A stretch of 64,000 nt of DNA from Saccharophagus sp. K07 (GTDB taxonomy: Bacteria > Pseudomonadota > Gammaproteobacteria > Pseudomonadales > Cellvibrionaceae). Position 1 is the first letter of the stretch. Every line of letters begins with the position of its first letter. A program made the translations under genes and the position numbers. This document shows positions 56,699 to 64,000 of the stretch, in pieces. Where the stretch lies: assembly GCF_014336955.1 (NCBI RefSeq), contig NZ_QRAI01000001.1:992001-1056000 (forward strand), written 5' to 3'. Under the pieces are notes generated by a model. It had not been told where the DNA came from. It saw nothing but the letters and a program-made list of their open reading frames with translations, and did no database searches.

Positions 56699-59290
56699 AT
56701 GAAAAGCGCTGATATTCGCGAAGCATTTCTGTCCTTTTTTTCCAAGCACGGACATACCGTAGTGCCCAGCAGTTCGCTCATTCCGGGCAACGATCCAACA
56801 TTGCTGTTCACCAACTCTGGCATGGTGCAGTTCAAGGATGTCTTTCTCGGTTCTGATAAACGAGCCTACACGCGGGCGACCAGCGCGCAGCGTTGCGTCC
56901 GTGCAGGCGGTAAGCACAACGACCTGGAAAACGTCGGCTATACCGCGCGCCACCACACCTTCTTCGAAATGTTGGGGAATTTCAGCTTCGGCGATTACTT
57001 CAAGCGAGATGCCATCAAATTCGCTTGGGAATTCCTGACTCAAGTTTTACATCTGCCGCCGGAGCGTCTCTGGGTAACCGTCCATATCAGCGATGACGAA
57101 GCGGCGGACATCTGGATCAAAGAAGTCGGTATAGACCCGACGCGTTTCTCTCGTCTCGACGCAGACAACTTCTGGCAGATGGGTGATACCGGACCCTGCG
57201 GTCCAAGTTCAGAAATTTTCTACGATCACGGCCCCAATGTTCCCGGTGGCCCTCCGGGCAGCCCTGACGATGGCCTGGACCGTTATATCGAAATCTGGAA
57301 TCTGGTATTCATGCAGTTCGAGCGCCAGCCCTCCGGCGAACTGATTCCTCTGCCCAAACCGTCAGTTGATACGGGTATGGGACTTGAGCGCATCGCCGCA
57401 GTATTGCAGGGCGTGCATAGCAACTATGAAATCGATTTGTTCCAGGCTTTACTGCGCGCCGCGGCCAGCGTCACGGGATGTCAGGACCTGGAAGAAAAAT
57501 CCCTCCGCGTTATCGCCGACCATATTCGCTCCTGCTCCTTCTTAATTGCCGATGGCGTGTTGCCTTCCAATGAGGGGCGCGGCTATGTGTTGCGTCGTAT
57601 TATCCGCCGGGCAATTCGCCACGGACACAAATTGGGCCAGGACAAGCCGTTTTTCCATAAGCTCGTTGCTTCCTTGGTTGAGCAAATGGGAGATGCTTAC
57701 CCCGATCTGGCCGCGCAGAAAGCTCATATCGAAAAAATCCTGCTCTCTGAAGAAGAGCAGTTTGCCAAAACTCTGGATAAAGGCTTGGCAGTTCTGGCGA
57801 GCAAGCTGGAGTCGCAAACCGGCACCGTTATTCCTGGAGACGTCGTTTTCACGCTTTACGATACCTACGGCTTCCCAGTCGACCTGACCAACGATATCGC
57901 CCGCGAGCGCGGTTTGACCTTGGATATGGACGGCTATGAAGCGCTTATGGAACAGCAGCGCGAGCGCGCTCGTTCCGCTGGTGCGTTCAAGGTCGACTAC
58001 ACCGCCGGCTTGGAATTGGAAGGTGAAACCGGCTTCCGCGGTTATGAAAGTTTGGAATGCGAAACTTCCGTTGCTGCATTGGCGCGCGGCAAGTTTCAGG
58101 TTGATCGCCTCGCTGAGGGCGAAGAAGGTGTTGTTGTGTTGGCCGAAACACCTTTCTACGCCGAGTCAGGTGGACAGATTGGCGACTGCGGTTATATCGA
58201 AAGTGCCAGCGGCCGTTTTGAGGTTCTCGATTGCCGCAAAGAAGGCTCCCATCACCTGCATATCGGGCGTGTTACCCGCGGAGAATTGGTGCTCAACGCT
58301 CAAGTTACCGCAGTTGTGGAAACTGGCCTGCGTCAGGCAACAGCGTTGAACCACTCTGCGACCCACTTGTTGCACGCAGCGCTGCGCCAAGTGCTTGGCA
58401 CTCATGTGACGCAGAAAGGCTCTTTAGTGGATTCGCAACGCCTGCGTTTCGACTTCACCCATTTTGAAGCTGTATCCGCAGAGCAGCTGCAGGAAATCGA
58501 AAACATTGTGAACGAGCAGATTCGTTTGAACACTGAAGTGAAGACGGAAATCCTCGATATCGAAACCGCTAAAAAGAAAGGTGCAATGGCGCTGTTTGGG
58601 GAAAAGTACGGTGACAAAGTGCGCGTACTCACCATGGGCGAAGGATTCTCCATAGAACTGTGTGGCGGAACCCACGCCAAGCGTACAGGGGACATCGGCC
58701 TTTTCCGCATTGTCTCCGAATCTGGCATTGCTGCAGGTGTGCGCAGGATTGAAGCGGTAACTGGCGCTGGAGCATTCGAATATATGGCGCAAGCACAGAA
58801 AAAATTGCTCGCGGCCTCACAAATGTTAAAAACCGCACCGGATGCGCTGCTGGAAAAGTTGGATGCTCTATTGAATCAAAATCGCCAGCTCGAAAAAGAA
58901 CTCACACAGATAAAAGGAAAGCTGGCTGCTGCCTCTATAGATGAATGGATCGCCGAAGCGGAAGACTTCAAAGGTATACGCCTGCTGGTGAAACAGGTTC
59001 CTGGAAACGACGCAAAACTCCTGCGTGACCTGGTGGATAAATTGCGCAACAAGTTAGGCAACTCCGCAGTATTGCTGGCGGGTACTGACGGCGAGAGAGT
59101 CAACTTGGTGGCTGGCGTCAGCAAAGAGGCCACCGCACTCGTCAAAGCCGGTGACATGGTAAGGGTCGTTGCAGAAAAGATTGGCGCCAAAGGCGGCGGT
59201 CGACCTGATATGGCTCAAGGCGGTGGTGCAGACAACGGCCATTTGCCCGAAGCTCTGACCGCTCTTAAAGAGTGGCTGCGCCAAGCTTAA
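56699..59290 (+). CDS. alaS: Alanyl-tRNA synthetase
   Basis: Class II synthetase, 863 aa. It contains motif [15 protein letters not shown], the aminoacylation core, the editing domain zinc sites ([12 protein letters not shown] and [13 protein letters not shown]) and the C-terminal DHHA1 domain ([13 protein letters not shown]). The frame is open 20 codons upstream, but the ATG at 56699 ([10 protein letters not shown]) is the family start. A TATACT (56623-56628) is a possible -10. Confidence 0.97.
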   Translation: MKSADIREAFLSFFSKHGHTVVPSSSLIPGNDPTLLFTNSGMVQFKDVFLGSDKRAYTRATSAQRCVRAGGKHNDLENVGYTARHHTFFEMLGNFSFGDYFKRDAIKFAWEFLTQVLHLPPERLWVTVHISDDEAADIWIKEVGIDPTRFSRLDADNFWQMGDTGPCGPSSEIFYDHGPNVPGGPPGSPDDGLDRYIEIWNLVFMQFERQPSGELIPLPKPSVDTGMGLERIAAVLQGVHSNYEIDLFQALLRAAASVTGCQDLEEKSLRVIADHIRSCSFLIADGVLPSNEGRGYVLRRIIRRAIRHGHKLGQDKPFFHKLVASLVEQMGDAYPDLAAQKAHIEKILLSEEEQFAKTLDKGLAVLASKLESQTGTVIPGDVVFTLYDTYGFPVDLTNDIARERGLTLDMDGYEALMEQQRERARSAGAFKVDYTAGLELEGETGFRGYESLECETSVAALARGKFQVDRLAEGEEGVVVLAETPFYAESGGQIGDCGYIESASGRFEVLDCRKEGSHHLHIGRVTRGELVLNAQVTAVVETGLRQATALNHSATHLLHAALRQVLGTHVTQKGSLVDSQRLRFDFTHFEAVSAEQLQEIENIVNEQIRLNTEVKTEILDIETAKKKGAMALFGEKYGDKVRVLTMGEGFSIELCGGTHAKRTGDIGLFRIVSESGIAAGVRRIEAVTGAGAFEYMAQAQKKLLAASQMLKTAPDALLEKLDALLNQNRQLEKELTQIKGKLAAASIDEWIAEAEDFKGIRLLVKQVPGNDAKLLRDLVDKLRNKLGNSAVLLAGTDGERVNLVAGVSKEATALVKAGDMVRVVAEKIGAKGGGRPDMAQGGGADNGHLPEALTALKEWLRQA

Positions 59291-59471
59291 TGAGAATGAA
59301 AATATTTTGCGCAATCGGTCGATTTTTTCACCGGACCAGTTAACAATCGAAAGCAATTGGTGTTTAATTGGCGCCCCTTAGAACCTGGGTGTTTCGAGCG
59401 TCTCGCTTGAGCAGTGGCGGTTTGGCGGCAGCGCCAGTACCTTAATCGCGATTTTTTGGAATAGGCACAGC

Positions 59472-60701
59472 ATGAGTCTGATCGTGCAGAAATACGGTGG
59501 TACCTCTGTGGGTAGCATAGAGCGTATCAAAGCAGTGGCGGCAAAAGTGTGTAAATTCCGCCAGCAGGGGCATGACGTAGTGGTAGTGGTTTCTGCTATG
59601 AGTGGTGAAACCAACCGTCTGATTTCCCTGGCAAAAGAAATTCAAAAGAATCCAGCCCCTCGTGAGCTGGATGTGTTGGTGTCTACGGGCGAGCAAGTCA
59701 CCATTGCGCTGCTTTGCATGGCGTTGATGGAGCTGGGACAAGATGCTCGTTCCTATACAGGTGCTCAAGTCAGAATCCTGACGGACGATGCGTTCACCAA
59801 AGCTCGAATCCAGGAAATCGATGTCGACCGCATGAAAGCTGACCTGCAAGCGGGTAGGGTAGTCGTGGTTGCAGGGTTCCAGGGTGTGGACGAAGCCGGC
59901 AATATCACCACTCTTGGTCGTGGTGGCTCTGACACCACAGGTGTCGCATTGGCTGCGGCCCTCAAGGCTGATGAATGTCAAATCTATACCGATGTTGATG
60001 GTGTCTATACCACTGACCCACGGGTTGTGGAAAAAGCGCGTCGCTTGGATCGCATCACCTTCGAAGAAATGCTCGAGATGGCAAGTCTCGGCTCCAAAGT
60101 TTTGCAAATTCGTTCCGTGGAGTTCGCGGGCAAGTACAACGTCCCCCTCCGTGTTTTATCGTCCTTCCAGGAAGGCCCTGGCACTTTGATTACCATTGAT
60201 GAGGAATTCTCGACTATGGAACAACTTGTAGTCTCTGGCATTGCATTTAATCGTGATGAAGCCAAAATTTCAGTCCGCGGAGTTCCAGATCAGCCCGGCG
60301 TTGCTTCTCGCCTGTTAGCCCCGATTGGTGAAGCCAATATTGAAGTTGATGTAATCGTGCAAAACCTGGCAGCAGACCAGACCACCGACATCACCTTTAC
60401 CGTAAACCGCAACGACATGAACAAAGCCCGCCAAGTTCTGCAAAAAGTTGCAGACGAACTGGGGGCGCGCGAAGTTGTAGCGGACGATACAGTGGTGAAA
60501 GTCTCTGTTGTAGGCGTTGGCATGCGCTCTCACGCGGGCGTAGCCAGCACCATGTTCAAAGCCTTGGCTGCGGACAACATCAACATCCAGATGATTACCA
60601 CTTCCGAGATCAAAATATCGGTCATCATTGACGAAAAATATCTCGAATTAGCAGTTCGTAGCTTGCATACCGCGTTTGGTCTGGATAAGGCTTCCGCGTA
60701 A
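59472..60701 (+). CDS. lysC: Aspartate kinase (aspartokinase)
   Basis: First step towards lysine, threonine and methionine; 409 aa. It begins SLIVQKYGGTSVGS, has STGEQV and GRGGSDTTGVALA of the amino-acid-kinase fold, and two C-terminal ACT domains (about 265-409) for feedback control. The length and SSFQEGPGTLI join fit the Pseudomonas monofunctional type. The 181 bases upstream show no lysine riboswitch. Confidence 0.97.
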   Translation: MSLIVQKYGGTSVGSIERIKAVAAKVCKFRQQGHDVVVVVSAMSGETNRLISLAKEIQKNPAPRELDVLVSTGEQVTIALLCMALMELGQDARSYTGAQVRILTDDAFTKARIQEIDVDRMKADLQAGRVVVVAGFQGVDEAGNITTLGRGGSDTTGVALAAALKADECQIYTDVDGVYTTDPRVVEKARRLDRITFEEMLEMASLGSKVLQIRSVEFAGKYNVPLRVLSSFQEGPGTLITIDEEFSTMEQLVVSGIAFNRDEAKISVRGVPDQPGVASRLLAPIGEANIEVDVIVQNLAADQTTDITFTVNRNDMNKARQVLQKVADELGAREVVADDTVVKVSVVGVGMRSHAGVASTMFKALAADNINIQMITTSEIKISVIIDEKYLELAVRSLHTAFGLDKASA

Positions 60702-60724
60702 TCGCTCGCTGAAATGGCGCGTCG

Positions 60725-60769
60725 GTCCCGCAGTTGTGCGGGACTCGCATCAAGAGTCCAACTGGACTC
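60725..60769 (+). other. Two consecutive perfect hairpins between lysC and csrA
   Basis: GTCCCGCA-GTTG-TGCGGGAC (60725-60744) is followed ten bases later by GAGTCC-AACT-GGACTC (60754-60769). Neither has a T run. They may protect the lysC 3' end or be part of a csrA leader. Confidence 0.7.
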
Positions 60770-60843
60770 GCTCACAGGCTTTAGCCGGACCTGTTTCCCC
60801 TTAGAGGGATAATTAAAAGAAAAATCTGGCTGGCATAAAGCCG

Positions 60844-60896
60844 ACGAGGGCAAGGTTTAGGCCCTGCCTTCGTTCTCACAGGATGAACGTAAGGAG
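60844..60896 (+). promoter_or_regulatory. csrA leader with CsrA-type GGA sites
   Basis: An imperfect hairpin (60844-60871) is followed by ACAGGATG (60878-60885), a close match to the CsrA consensus core ACARGGAUG, and by the Shine-Dalgarno AAGGAG (60891-60896), which is itself a GGA site. Two GGA sites eight to ten bases apart in front of the csrA start are the arrangement expected for autorepression. Confidence 0.6.
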
Positions 60897-60904
60897 AATA
60901 ACCG

Positions 60905-61114
60905 ATGTTGATTTTGACCCGCCGTATCGGCGAAACCTTGATGGTTGGTGATGATGTCACTGTCACTGTGTTAGGGGTAAAGGGCAATCAGGTGCGAATT
61001 GGGGTTAACGCACCAAAAGAAATTGCCGTTCACCGCGAAGAAATTTATCAGCGTATTCAACGCGAAAAACAACAACAGCATCAGCACGAGCCAGAACCGG
61101 GTAATTCTCTGTAA
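60905..61114 (+). CDS. csrA: Carbon storage regulator CsrA/RsmA
   Basis: Small RNA-binding regulator, 69 aa. It opens [33 protein letters not shown] in family-typical form, with Arg44 of the [10 protein letters not shown] segment present. The C-terminus is longer than in E. coli (61 aa), with a Gln/His-rich tail ([15 protein letters not shown]). It sits in the alaS-lysC-csrA-tRNA-Ser order also found in Pseudomonas. Confidence 0.97.
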   Translation: MLILTRRIGETLMVGDDVTVTVLGVKGNQVRIGVNAPKEIAVHREEIYQRIQREKQQQHQHEPEPGNSL

Positions 61115-61195
61115 GACGTGGTTTCCATTTTTATAGAGACGCTGCATTTTTGTAATAATACTGGCGGGTCTTCAAATATTTTGCATTATAACTAT

Positions 61196-61223
61196 TTGAA
61201 ATTCGCCAGATTATTGATATTAT
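61196..61223 (+). promoter_or_regulatory. Candidate promoter for tRNA-Ser
   Basis: TTGAAA (61196-61201), a 16-base spacer and TATTAT (61218-61223). The transcript would have a leader of about 105 bases including the hairpin CTCCTTC...GAAGGAG (61231-61261). Confidence 0.5.
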
Positions 61224-61336
61224 GCCGCTCCTCCTTCAGCGGTAGGTTTAAAACGAAGGAGTCCTACAAACTGCGGGAAATGAAATAAATTCTTGTTGTT
61301 TGCACACAAAAATTTTTCTACTGAAAAATTTTTGCC

Positions 61337-61427
61337 GGAGAGGTGGCCGAGTGGCCGAAGGCGCTCCCCTGCTAAGGGAGTATACCCTAAACCGGTATCG
61401 GGGGTTCGAATCCCCCCCTCTCCGCCA
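61337..61427 (+). tRNA. tRNA-Ser (GCT)
   Basis: 91-base type II tRNA. The acceptor stem GGAGAGG/CCTCTCC, anticodon loop CTGCTAA with anticodon GCT (reads AGC/AGU), long variable arm (TATACCCTAAACCGGTATC), T-loop GGTTCGAATCC and encoded CCA are present. Confidence 0.98.
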
Positions 61428-61513
61428 TCGTTCTTCCCCTTTCTTGCTTCGCTCTAATAAGCCTTCCACCACTTCTTGACGCTATTAGACGCCTCTCGTC
61501 TGGCTTTCCCGCC

Positions 61514-61533
61514 AGCGGTAGAATTTTGCCGCT
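61514..61533. repeat. AGCGG-N10-CCGCT element, copy 1
   Basis: A 20-base imperfect palindrome with centre TAGAATTTTG, followed by TTTT. It lies 86 bases after tRNA-Ser and 42 bases before the FliA promoter of fliS. It may be the tRNA-Ser terminator. Copies 2 and 3 are at 62088 and 62583. Confidence 0.65.
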
Positions 61534-61575
61534 TTTCGCTGGGTCGGTCGTCAGTATAAAGCTTCATCTCAGGGC

Positions 61576-61602
61576 TAAAGTTTCCCGGAGGCCCGTCGAT
61601 AA
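61576..61602 (+). promoter_or_regulatory. FliA (sigma-28) promoter for fliS
   Basis: TAAAGTTT (61576-61583, full match to the -35 consensus), an 11-base spacer and GTCGATAA (61595-61602, seven of eight against GCCGATAA). Start of transcription would be about 35 bases before the GTG start of fliS. Confidence 0.85.
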
Positions 61603-61644
61603 CCAAGATGTCACTGATCATCCAATAGCGGAGAGAGACATCTC

Positions 61645-62022
61645 GTGAATACCCAAGCTGCATTGAAGTCTTACGCCAAGGTCCAATATCGAGCCAATGT
61701 TGAAATTGCGTCTCCGCATCGTCTTATCGACATGCTGTACGAAGGGGCAATAGAGCGGATCGTACAGGCCAAAGGCGCTATGGAATTTGGCAATGTCGAG
61801 TTGAAAGGTGCCAAGATCAACAGTGCAGTCAGCATTGTTGGCGGTTTGCGTGAAAGCCTCAACACCGATGAGGGCGGCGAGCTGGCCATGAATCTCGACA
61901 ATCTTTATGTATATATTCAGAGCCTACTGAGCACAGCTCATTTGAAGAATGATCCGAAGAAATTGGATGAGGCTATAACCCTTCTCAGTGATCTACGCTC
62001 TGCCTGGAAACAAATCGGTTGA
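61645..62022 (+). CDS. fliS: Flagellar export chaperone FliS (copy 1)
   Basis: Binds flagellin before export; 125 aa, four-helix type. The FliS signature ASPHRLIDMLYEGAIERIVQAKGAM is clear, with LNTDEGGELAMNLDNLYVY in the second half. The start is GTG at 61645, preceded by GGAGAGAG. Neither fliC nor fliD precedes it, as is usual in Pseudomonas; tRNA-Ser does. It has its own sigma-28 promoter. Confidence 0.92.
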   Translation: MNTQAALKSYAKVQYRANVEIASPHRLIDMLYEGAIERIVQAKGAMEFGNVELKGAKINSAVSIVGGLRESLNTDEGGELAMNLDNLYVYIQSLLSTAHLKNDPKKLDEAITLLSDLRSAWKQIG

Positions 62023-62028
62023 TCTCTC

Positions 62029-62050
62029 GGGCGGCTGTTCGGCCGCCTTT
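62029..62050 (+). terminator. Hairpin after fliS copy 1
   Basis: GGCGGC-TGTTCG-GCCGCC followed by TTT, seven bases past the stop codon. The short T run suggests partial termination. Confidence 0.55.
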
Positions 62051-62087
62051 GGCATTATCTCTGCATTATCCCTCCTGAAATTCAAAA

Positions 62088-62107
62088 AGCGGCAATTTCC
62101 CGCCGCT
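62088..62107. repeat. AGCGG-N10-CCGCT element, copy 2
   Basis: 20-base palindrome with centre CAATTTCCCG, preceded by five A and followed by TTC only. It ends 24 bases before the second fliS-like start, so it lies in or at the edge of that gene's leader. Confidence 0.65.
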
Positions 62108-62131
62108 TTCATAAACTGCAGGAGATAATCC

Positions 62132-62533
62132 ATGGCTGTTGCTCAAACCAAAGCGGCTTCTTTTATTCAAGAACATTCCGAAGAGATTTCCTCTCATCGT
62201 GTTATTTCCCTTTTGATGGACGGTGCGCTCGAGCGTATTGAGCAAGCGCAGCAGGCCTATGCCGATAAAAATATTGCAGATCTTGAAGTGTTGGTCGGTA
62301 AATTGGTGGCCATCATTAATGGTTTGAGAAATTGCCTGAATATGGATGCCGGAGAAATTGCCGTCAATTTGGATGCGCTATACGAATATATGGTTGAGCG
62401 CATAACTCTAGCGACAATGGAAACATTGCCCTCAGTGTTGGCTGAAGTGGATGGGCTTGTTGGTGAAATCAAATCGGGTTGGGATCAAATGGATTTTTCA
62501 GCGATTCCAGCAATGGAAACGAATGTTGCCTAA
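62132..62533 (+). CDS. FliS-like protein (copy 2, divergent)
   Basis: 133 aa, same fold and order as FliS: SSHRVISLLMDGALERIEQAQQAY aligns with the signature of copy 1, and LNMDAGEIAVNLDALYEYMVERI with its second half. The N-terminus differs (MAVAQTKAASFIQEHSEE) and identity to copy 1 is low, so this is an old duplication or a specialised chaperone, like the fliS/fliS' pair of Pseudomonas. CAGGAG precedes the ATG. I see no sigma-28 promoter of its own. Confidence 0.85.
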   Translation: MAVAQTKAASFIQEHSEEISSHRVISLLMDGALERIEQAQQAYADKNIADLEVLVGKLVAIINGLRNCLNMDAGEIAVNLDALYEYMVERITLATMETLPSVLAEVDGLVGEIKSGWDQMDFSAIPAMETNVA

Positions 62534-62582
62534 TTGACGCTGCAGAAATAGCCCAAACTGATATTTAAGTTCGCAAAATAAA

Positions 62583-62607
62583 AGCGGCAAAATATTGCCG
62601 CTTTTTT
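62583..62607 (+). terminator. AGCGG-N10-CCGCT element, copy 3 (terminator-like)
   Basis: AGCGGCAA-AATA-TTGCCGCT is a perfect palindrome preceded by AAA and followed by six T, an effective intrinsic terminator 50 bases after the second fliS-like gene. It is the third copy of the element seen at 61514 and 62088. Confidence 0.8.
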
Positions 62608-62658
62608 GTGTTTTCTCAATTTTTTAAGTTTTTTCTGCAAATTCATTTTTAATTTTTC

Positions 62659-62685
62659 TCAAGTTTTTAAGCTCTTTGCCGTTAA
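62659..62685 (+). promoter_or_regulatory. FliA (sigma-28) promoter for the fliT-like gene
   Basis: TCAAGTTT (62659-62666, seven of eight), an 11-base spacer and GCCGTTAA (62678-62685, seven of eight). The start of transcription would be near 62692, which rules out the longer open frame beginning at 62676. Confidence 0.85.
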
Positions 62686-62717
62686 CTCCTTCAGTGATGC
62701 TAATTCTGGAGTTTGCC

Positions 62718-62984
62718 ATGAGCCTTGTTTCCCTCAGTCATCTTTCCCTGGTGCGTACCCGTCGCGAAATGGAAAAATCTTTTGTTAATCAGGATTGGGA
62801 CGCGGTGAAAGATTGGGATCAATTGTTGGCTCAGCAGTTGACTCAGGCATTTGACGATCCAAACCACGATCCTAAAATGCTGGTTGGTGAAATGGAGAAA
62901 ATTTTGGCGCTTTATTCGGATATGGTGCGCCGTCTCCCCGAGGCCACCATTGAAAACTGGCTTTGCCCGGAACAGGCTCGCTAA
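62718..62984 (+). CDS. FliT-like flagellar chaperone
   Basis: 88 aa, all helical and acidic: LVRTRREMEKSFVNQDWDAVKDWDQLLAQQL, then KMLVGEMEKILALYSDMVRRLPEA. Size, helix pattern and place (after fliS, before fleQ) fit FliT/FleP-type chaperones, but sequence alone is weak evidence. GGAG precedes the ATG by seven bases, and a sigma-28 promoter lies just upstream. Confidence 0.75.
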   Translation: MSLVSLSHLSLVRTRREMEKSFVNQDWDAVKDWDQLLAQQLTQAFDDPNHDPKMLVGEMEKILALYSDMVRRLPEATIENWLCPEQAR

Positions 62985-63349
62985 ACAGCGCTTATACAAA
63001 TGGAGTCGTAATTATTTTTGATCTTTTTATTAAAAGCCCAGGTTGATCTGGTAGGTGAACGCTTCAGATCGGCTGGGCGGACCAAGTCGGGAAGTATAGG
63101 CAAGGAAAAGGGAAGTTGCCGCCTGTCCAATCCTCAATCGAGTCAATTTCGTTCATCCTGCATCCTTTCTCTCCTCAGCGCCGCCATTGATCGCCAGAAA
63201 TTTGACCACTGGCGAGGCTTTGACTATTACTTACTGTGGCTGTATAGCCGCGCCGAAAAAGGTCAAAAAAAAGGCGCGTTACTAATGTTTTTGATCGCGT
63301 AGAGCGTTTCGCTTCTGCTGACCACGTGATCCTTCTGAGGCAATTTTGC
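62985..63349 (+). other. Intergenic region before fleQ
   Basis: This 365-base gap has no convincing gene; an open frame at 63018-63302 lacks a ribosome binding site and recognisable sequence. It contains the fleQ promoter at 63220-63248. No sigma-54 or sigma-28 site of standard spacing is seen. Confidence 0.5.
63220..63248 (+). promoter_or_regulatory. Candidate sigma-70 promoter of fleQ
   Basis: TTGACT (63220-63225), a 17-base spacer and TATAGC (63243-63248), about 100 bases before the fleQ ATG. A sigma-70 promoter fits fleQ as the top of a flagellar hierarchy. Confidence 0.65.
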
Positions 63350-64000
63350 ATGCTGGATGACAAGCGCATTCTGGTGGTTGAGGACAATGCGGCTGTTAGG
63401 CATGACCTTTTGGTCATTTTAAATTTTCTGAGTGAAAATGCGGTTGCTGTGGATTTTGCTGAATGGAACCGCTTTCCCGAGAATTTGCGTCAATTGGCAC
63501 CGGATATAGGTGTCGTTATTTTGGGACACACCGAACAGGCAAGTGATCTTCAGTCCGAGTTGAAAACGGTGCGTGAACGCTTTGGCACCACGCCTGTTGT
63601 CACTTTGGGAAGTGGCTATCCGGATGATTGCGCCGAGGCGGAAAGTTCGCTGCGTCAGCGAGTCATTGCCACGCTGGAGCTTCCCTTATCCTACAACTCC
63701 TTGATGGATGCACTGCATCGGGCACAGCGTTATCGCGAAGCGCTGGCGCTTGCAGAAAAGTCACACGAAAAACGACCCGTCCATCTGTTTCGCAGTTTGG
63801 TAGGCACCAGTCGCCATATCCAAGCGGTGCGGGCGATGATGGCGCAGGTTGCTGATAAAGACGTAACGGTTTTAATCGTGGGAGAGTCGGGCACTGGTAA
63901 AGAGGTGGTTGCCCGAAATCTTCACTATCATTCTCCGCGTCGTGATAAGCCATTTGTTCCGGTGAATTGCGGCGCTATTCCTGCCGAATTATTGGAGAGC
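63350..64000 (+). CDS. fleQ: Flagellar master regulator FleQ (5' part, cut by window end)
   Basis: Sigma-54 enhancer-binding protein; 217 residues visible, open at the window edge. The N-terminal FleQ receiver-like domain (MLDDKRILVVEDNAAVRHDLL; about 1-125) is followed by the AAA+ domain starting LFRSLVGTSRHIQAVRAMM, with Walker A GESGTGKE near 185 and VNCGAIPAELLES. The receiver domain keeps only part of the acidic pocket (VVEDN), as in FleQ. In Pseudomonas FleQ activates flagellar genes and, with c-di-GMP, releases exopolysaccharide genes. TGAGG precedes the ATG at 63350. Confidence 0.93.
   Translation, partial: MLDDKRILVVEDNAAVRHDLLVILNFLSENAVAVDFAEWNRFPENLRQLAPDIGVVILGHTEQASDLQSELKTVRERFGTTPVVTLGSGYPDDCAEAESSLRQRVIATLELPLSYNSLMDALHRAQRYREALALAEKSHEKRPVHLFRSLVGTSRHIQAVRAMMAQVADKDVTVLIVGESGTGKEVVARNLHYHSPRRDKPFVPVNCGAIPAELLES

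Noticed and set aside
59291..59471. Lysine riboswitch before lysC
   Set aside because: The gap is only 181 bases and lacks the conserved lysine-aptamer blocks; feedback by the ACT domains is sufficient.
61514..62602. Sigma-54 promoters within the AGCGG-N10-CCGCT elements
   Set aside because: GG and GC are nine bases apart in copies 1 and 3 instead of ten, and copy 2 does not fit; the palindromic nature explains them better.
63018..63302. 94-codon open frame upstream of fleQ
   Set aside because: No ribosome binding site, mixed basic composition without motifs, and it overlaps the fleQ promoter.

Overview
The window is dense, mostly housekeeping chromosome of a gammaproteobacterium. The order map-glnD-dapC / rpsB-tsf-pyrH-frr-uppS-cdsA-dxr-rseP-bamA-skp-lpxD-fabZ-lpxA-lpxB-rnhB, the neighbours nqrABCDEF, sthA and a PilZ gene, and alaS-lysC-csrA-tRNA-Ser all recall Pseudomonas. 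The moderate base composition, the very large SLBB protein and local rearrangements fit a Cellvibrio-type (Cellvibrionales) organism better than Pseudomonas itself. That placement is inference from gene order and protein style, not from a search. I see no insertion sequence, prophage, integrase, CRISPR array, toxin-antitoxin pair or defence island.

Layout. 1-6.3 kb: 3' part of mgtE, then nth and a translationally coupled map-glnD-dapC set on the minus strand. 6.4-21.7 kb: one long plus-strand run for translation factors, UMP kinase, undecaprenyl and CDP-diacylglycerol synthesis, isoprenoids, outer-membrane assembly and lipid A. 22-28 kb: accessory genes, namely a PilZ protein, an unknown membrane protein, YciH, a PAS-PAS-GGDEF-EAL protein, a BepA-like protease and TusA. 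28-33 kb: aceE-aceF behind a structured leader. 33-39 kb, minus strand: galE, a tRNA-Val/tRNA-Asn transcription unit, and a polysaccharide-export pair (SLBB protein plus Wzi). 39-44 kb: cold-shock protein, csiV and mfd. 44-52 kb: Na+-NQR operon, nqrM and sthA. 52-56.6 kb: a second PilZ protein, a small secreted protein, a YheS-type ABC-F protein, an M23 peptidase, a YcaR-like protein and a HIT protein. 56.7-61.4 kb: alaS, lysC, csrA and tRNA-Ser. 61.6-64 kb: two fliS-like genes, a FliT-like gene and the start of fleQ.

The genes join into envelope building (uppS, cdsA, rseP, bamA, skp, lpx genes, csiV, M23, Wzi/SLBB), respiration and NADH/NADPH balance (aceEF, Nqr, SthA), and a regulatory theme of c-di-GMP and motility (two PilZ proteins, one GGDEF-EAL protein, CsrA, FleQ, flagellar chaperones).

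The clearest non-coding signals are two FliA (sigma-28) promoters in front of fliS and the fliT-like gene, a 20-bp element AGCGG-N10-CCGCT repeated three times in the same 1.1 kb, a large inverted repeat upstream of aceE, and a CsrA-type GGA site in the csrA leader. I found no convincing undescribed multi-gene system.
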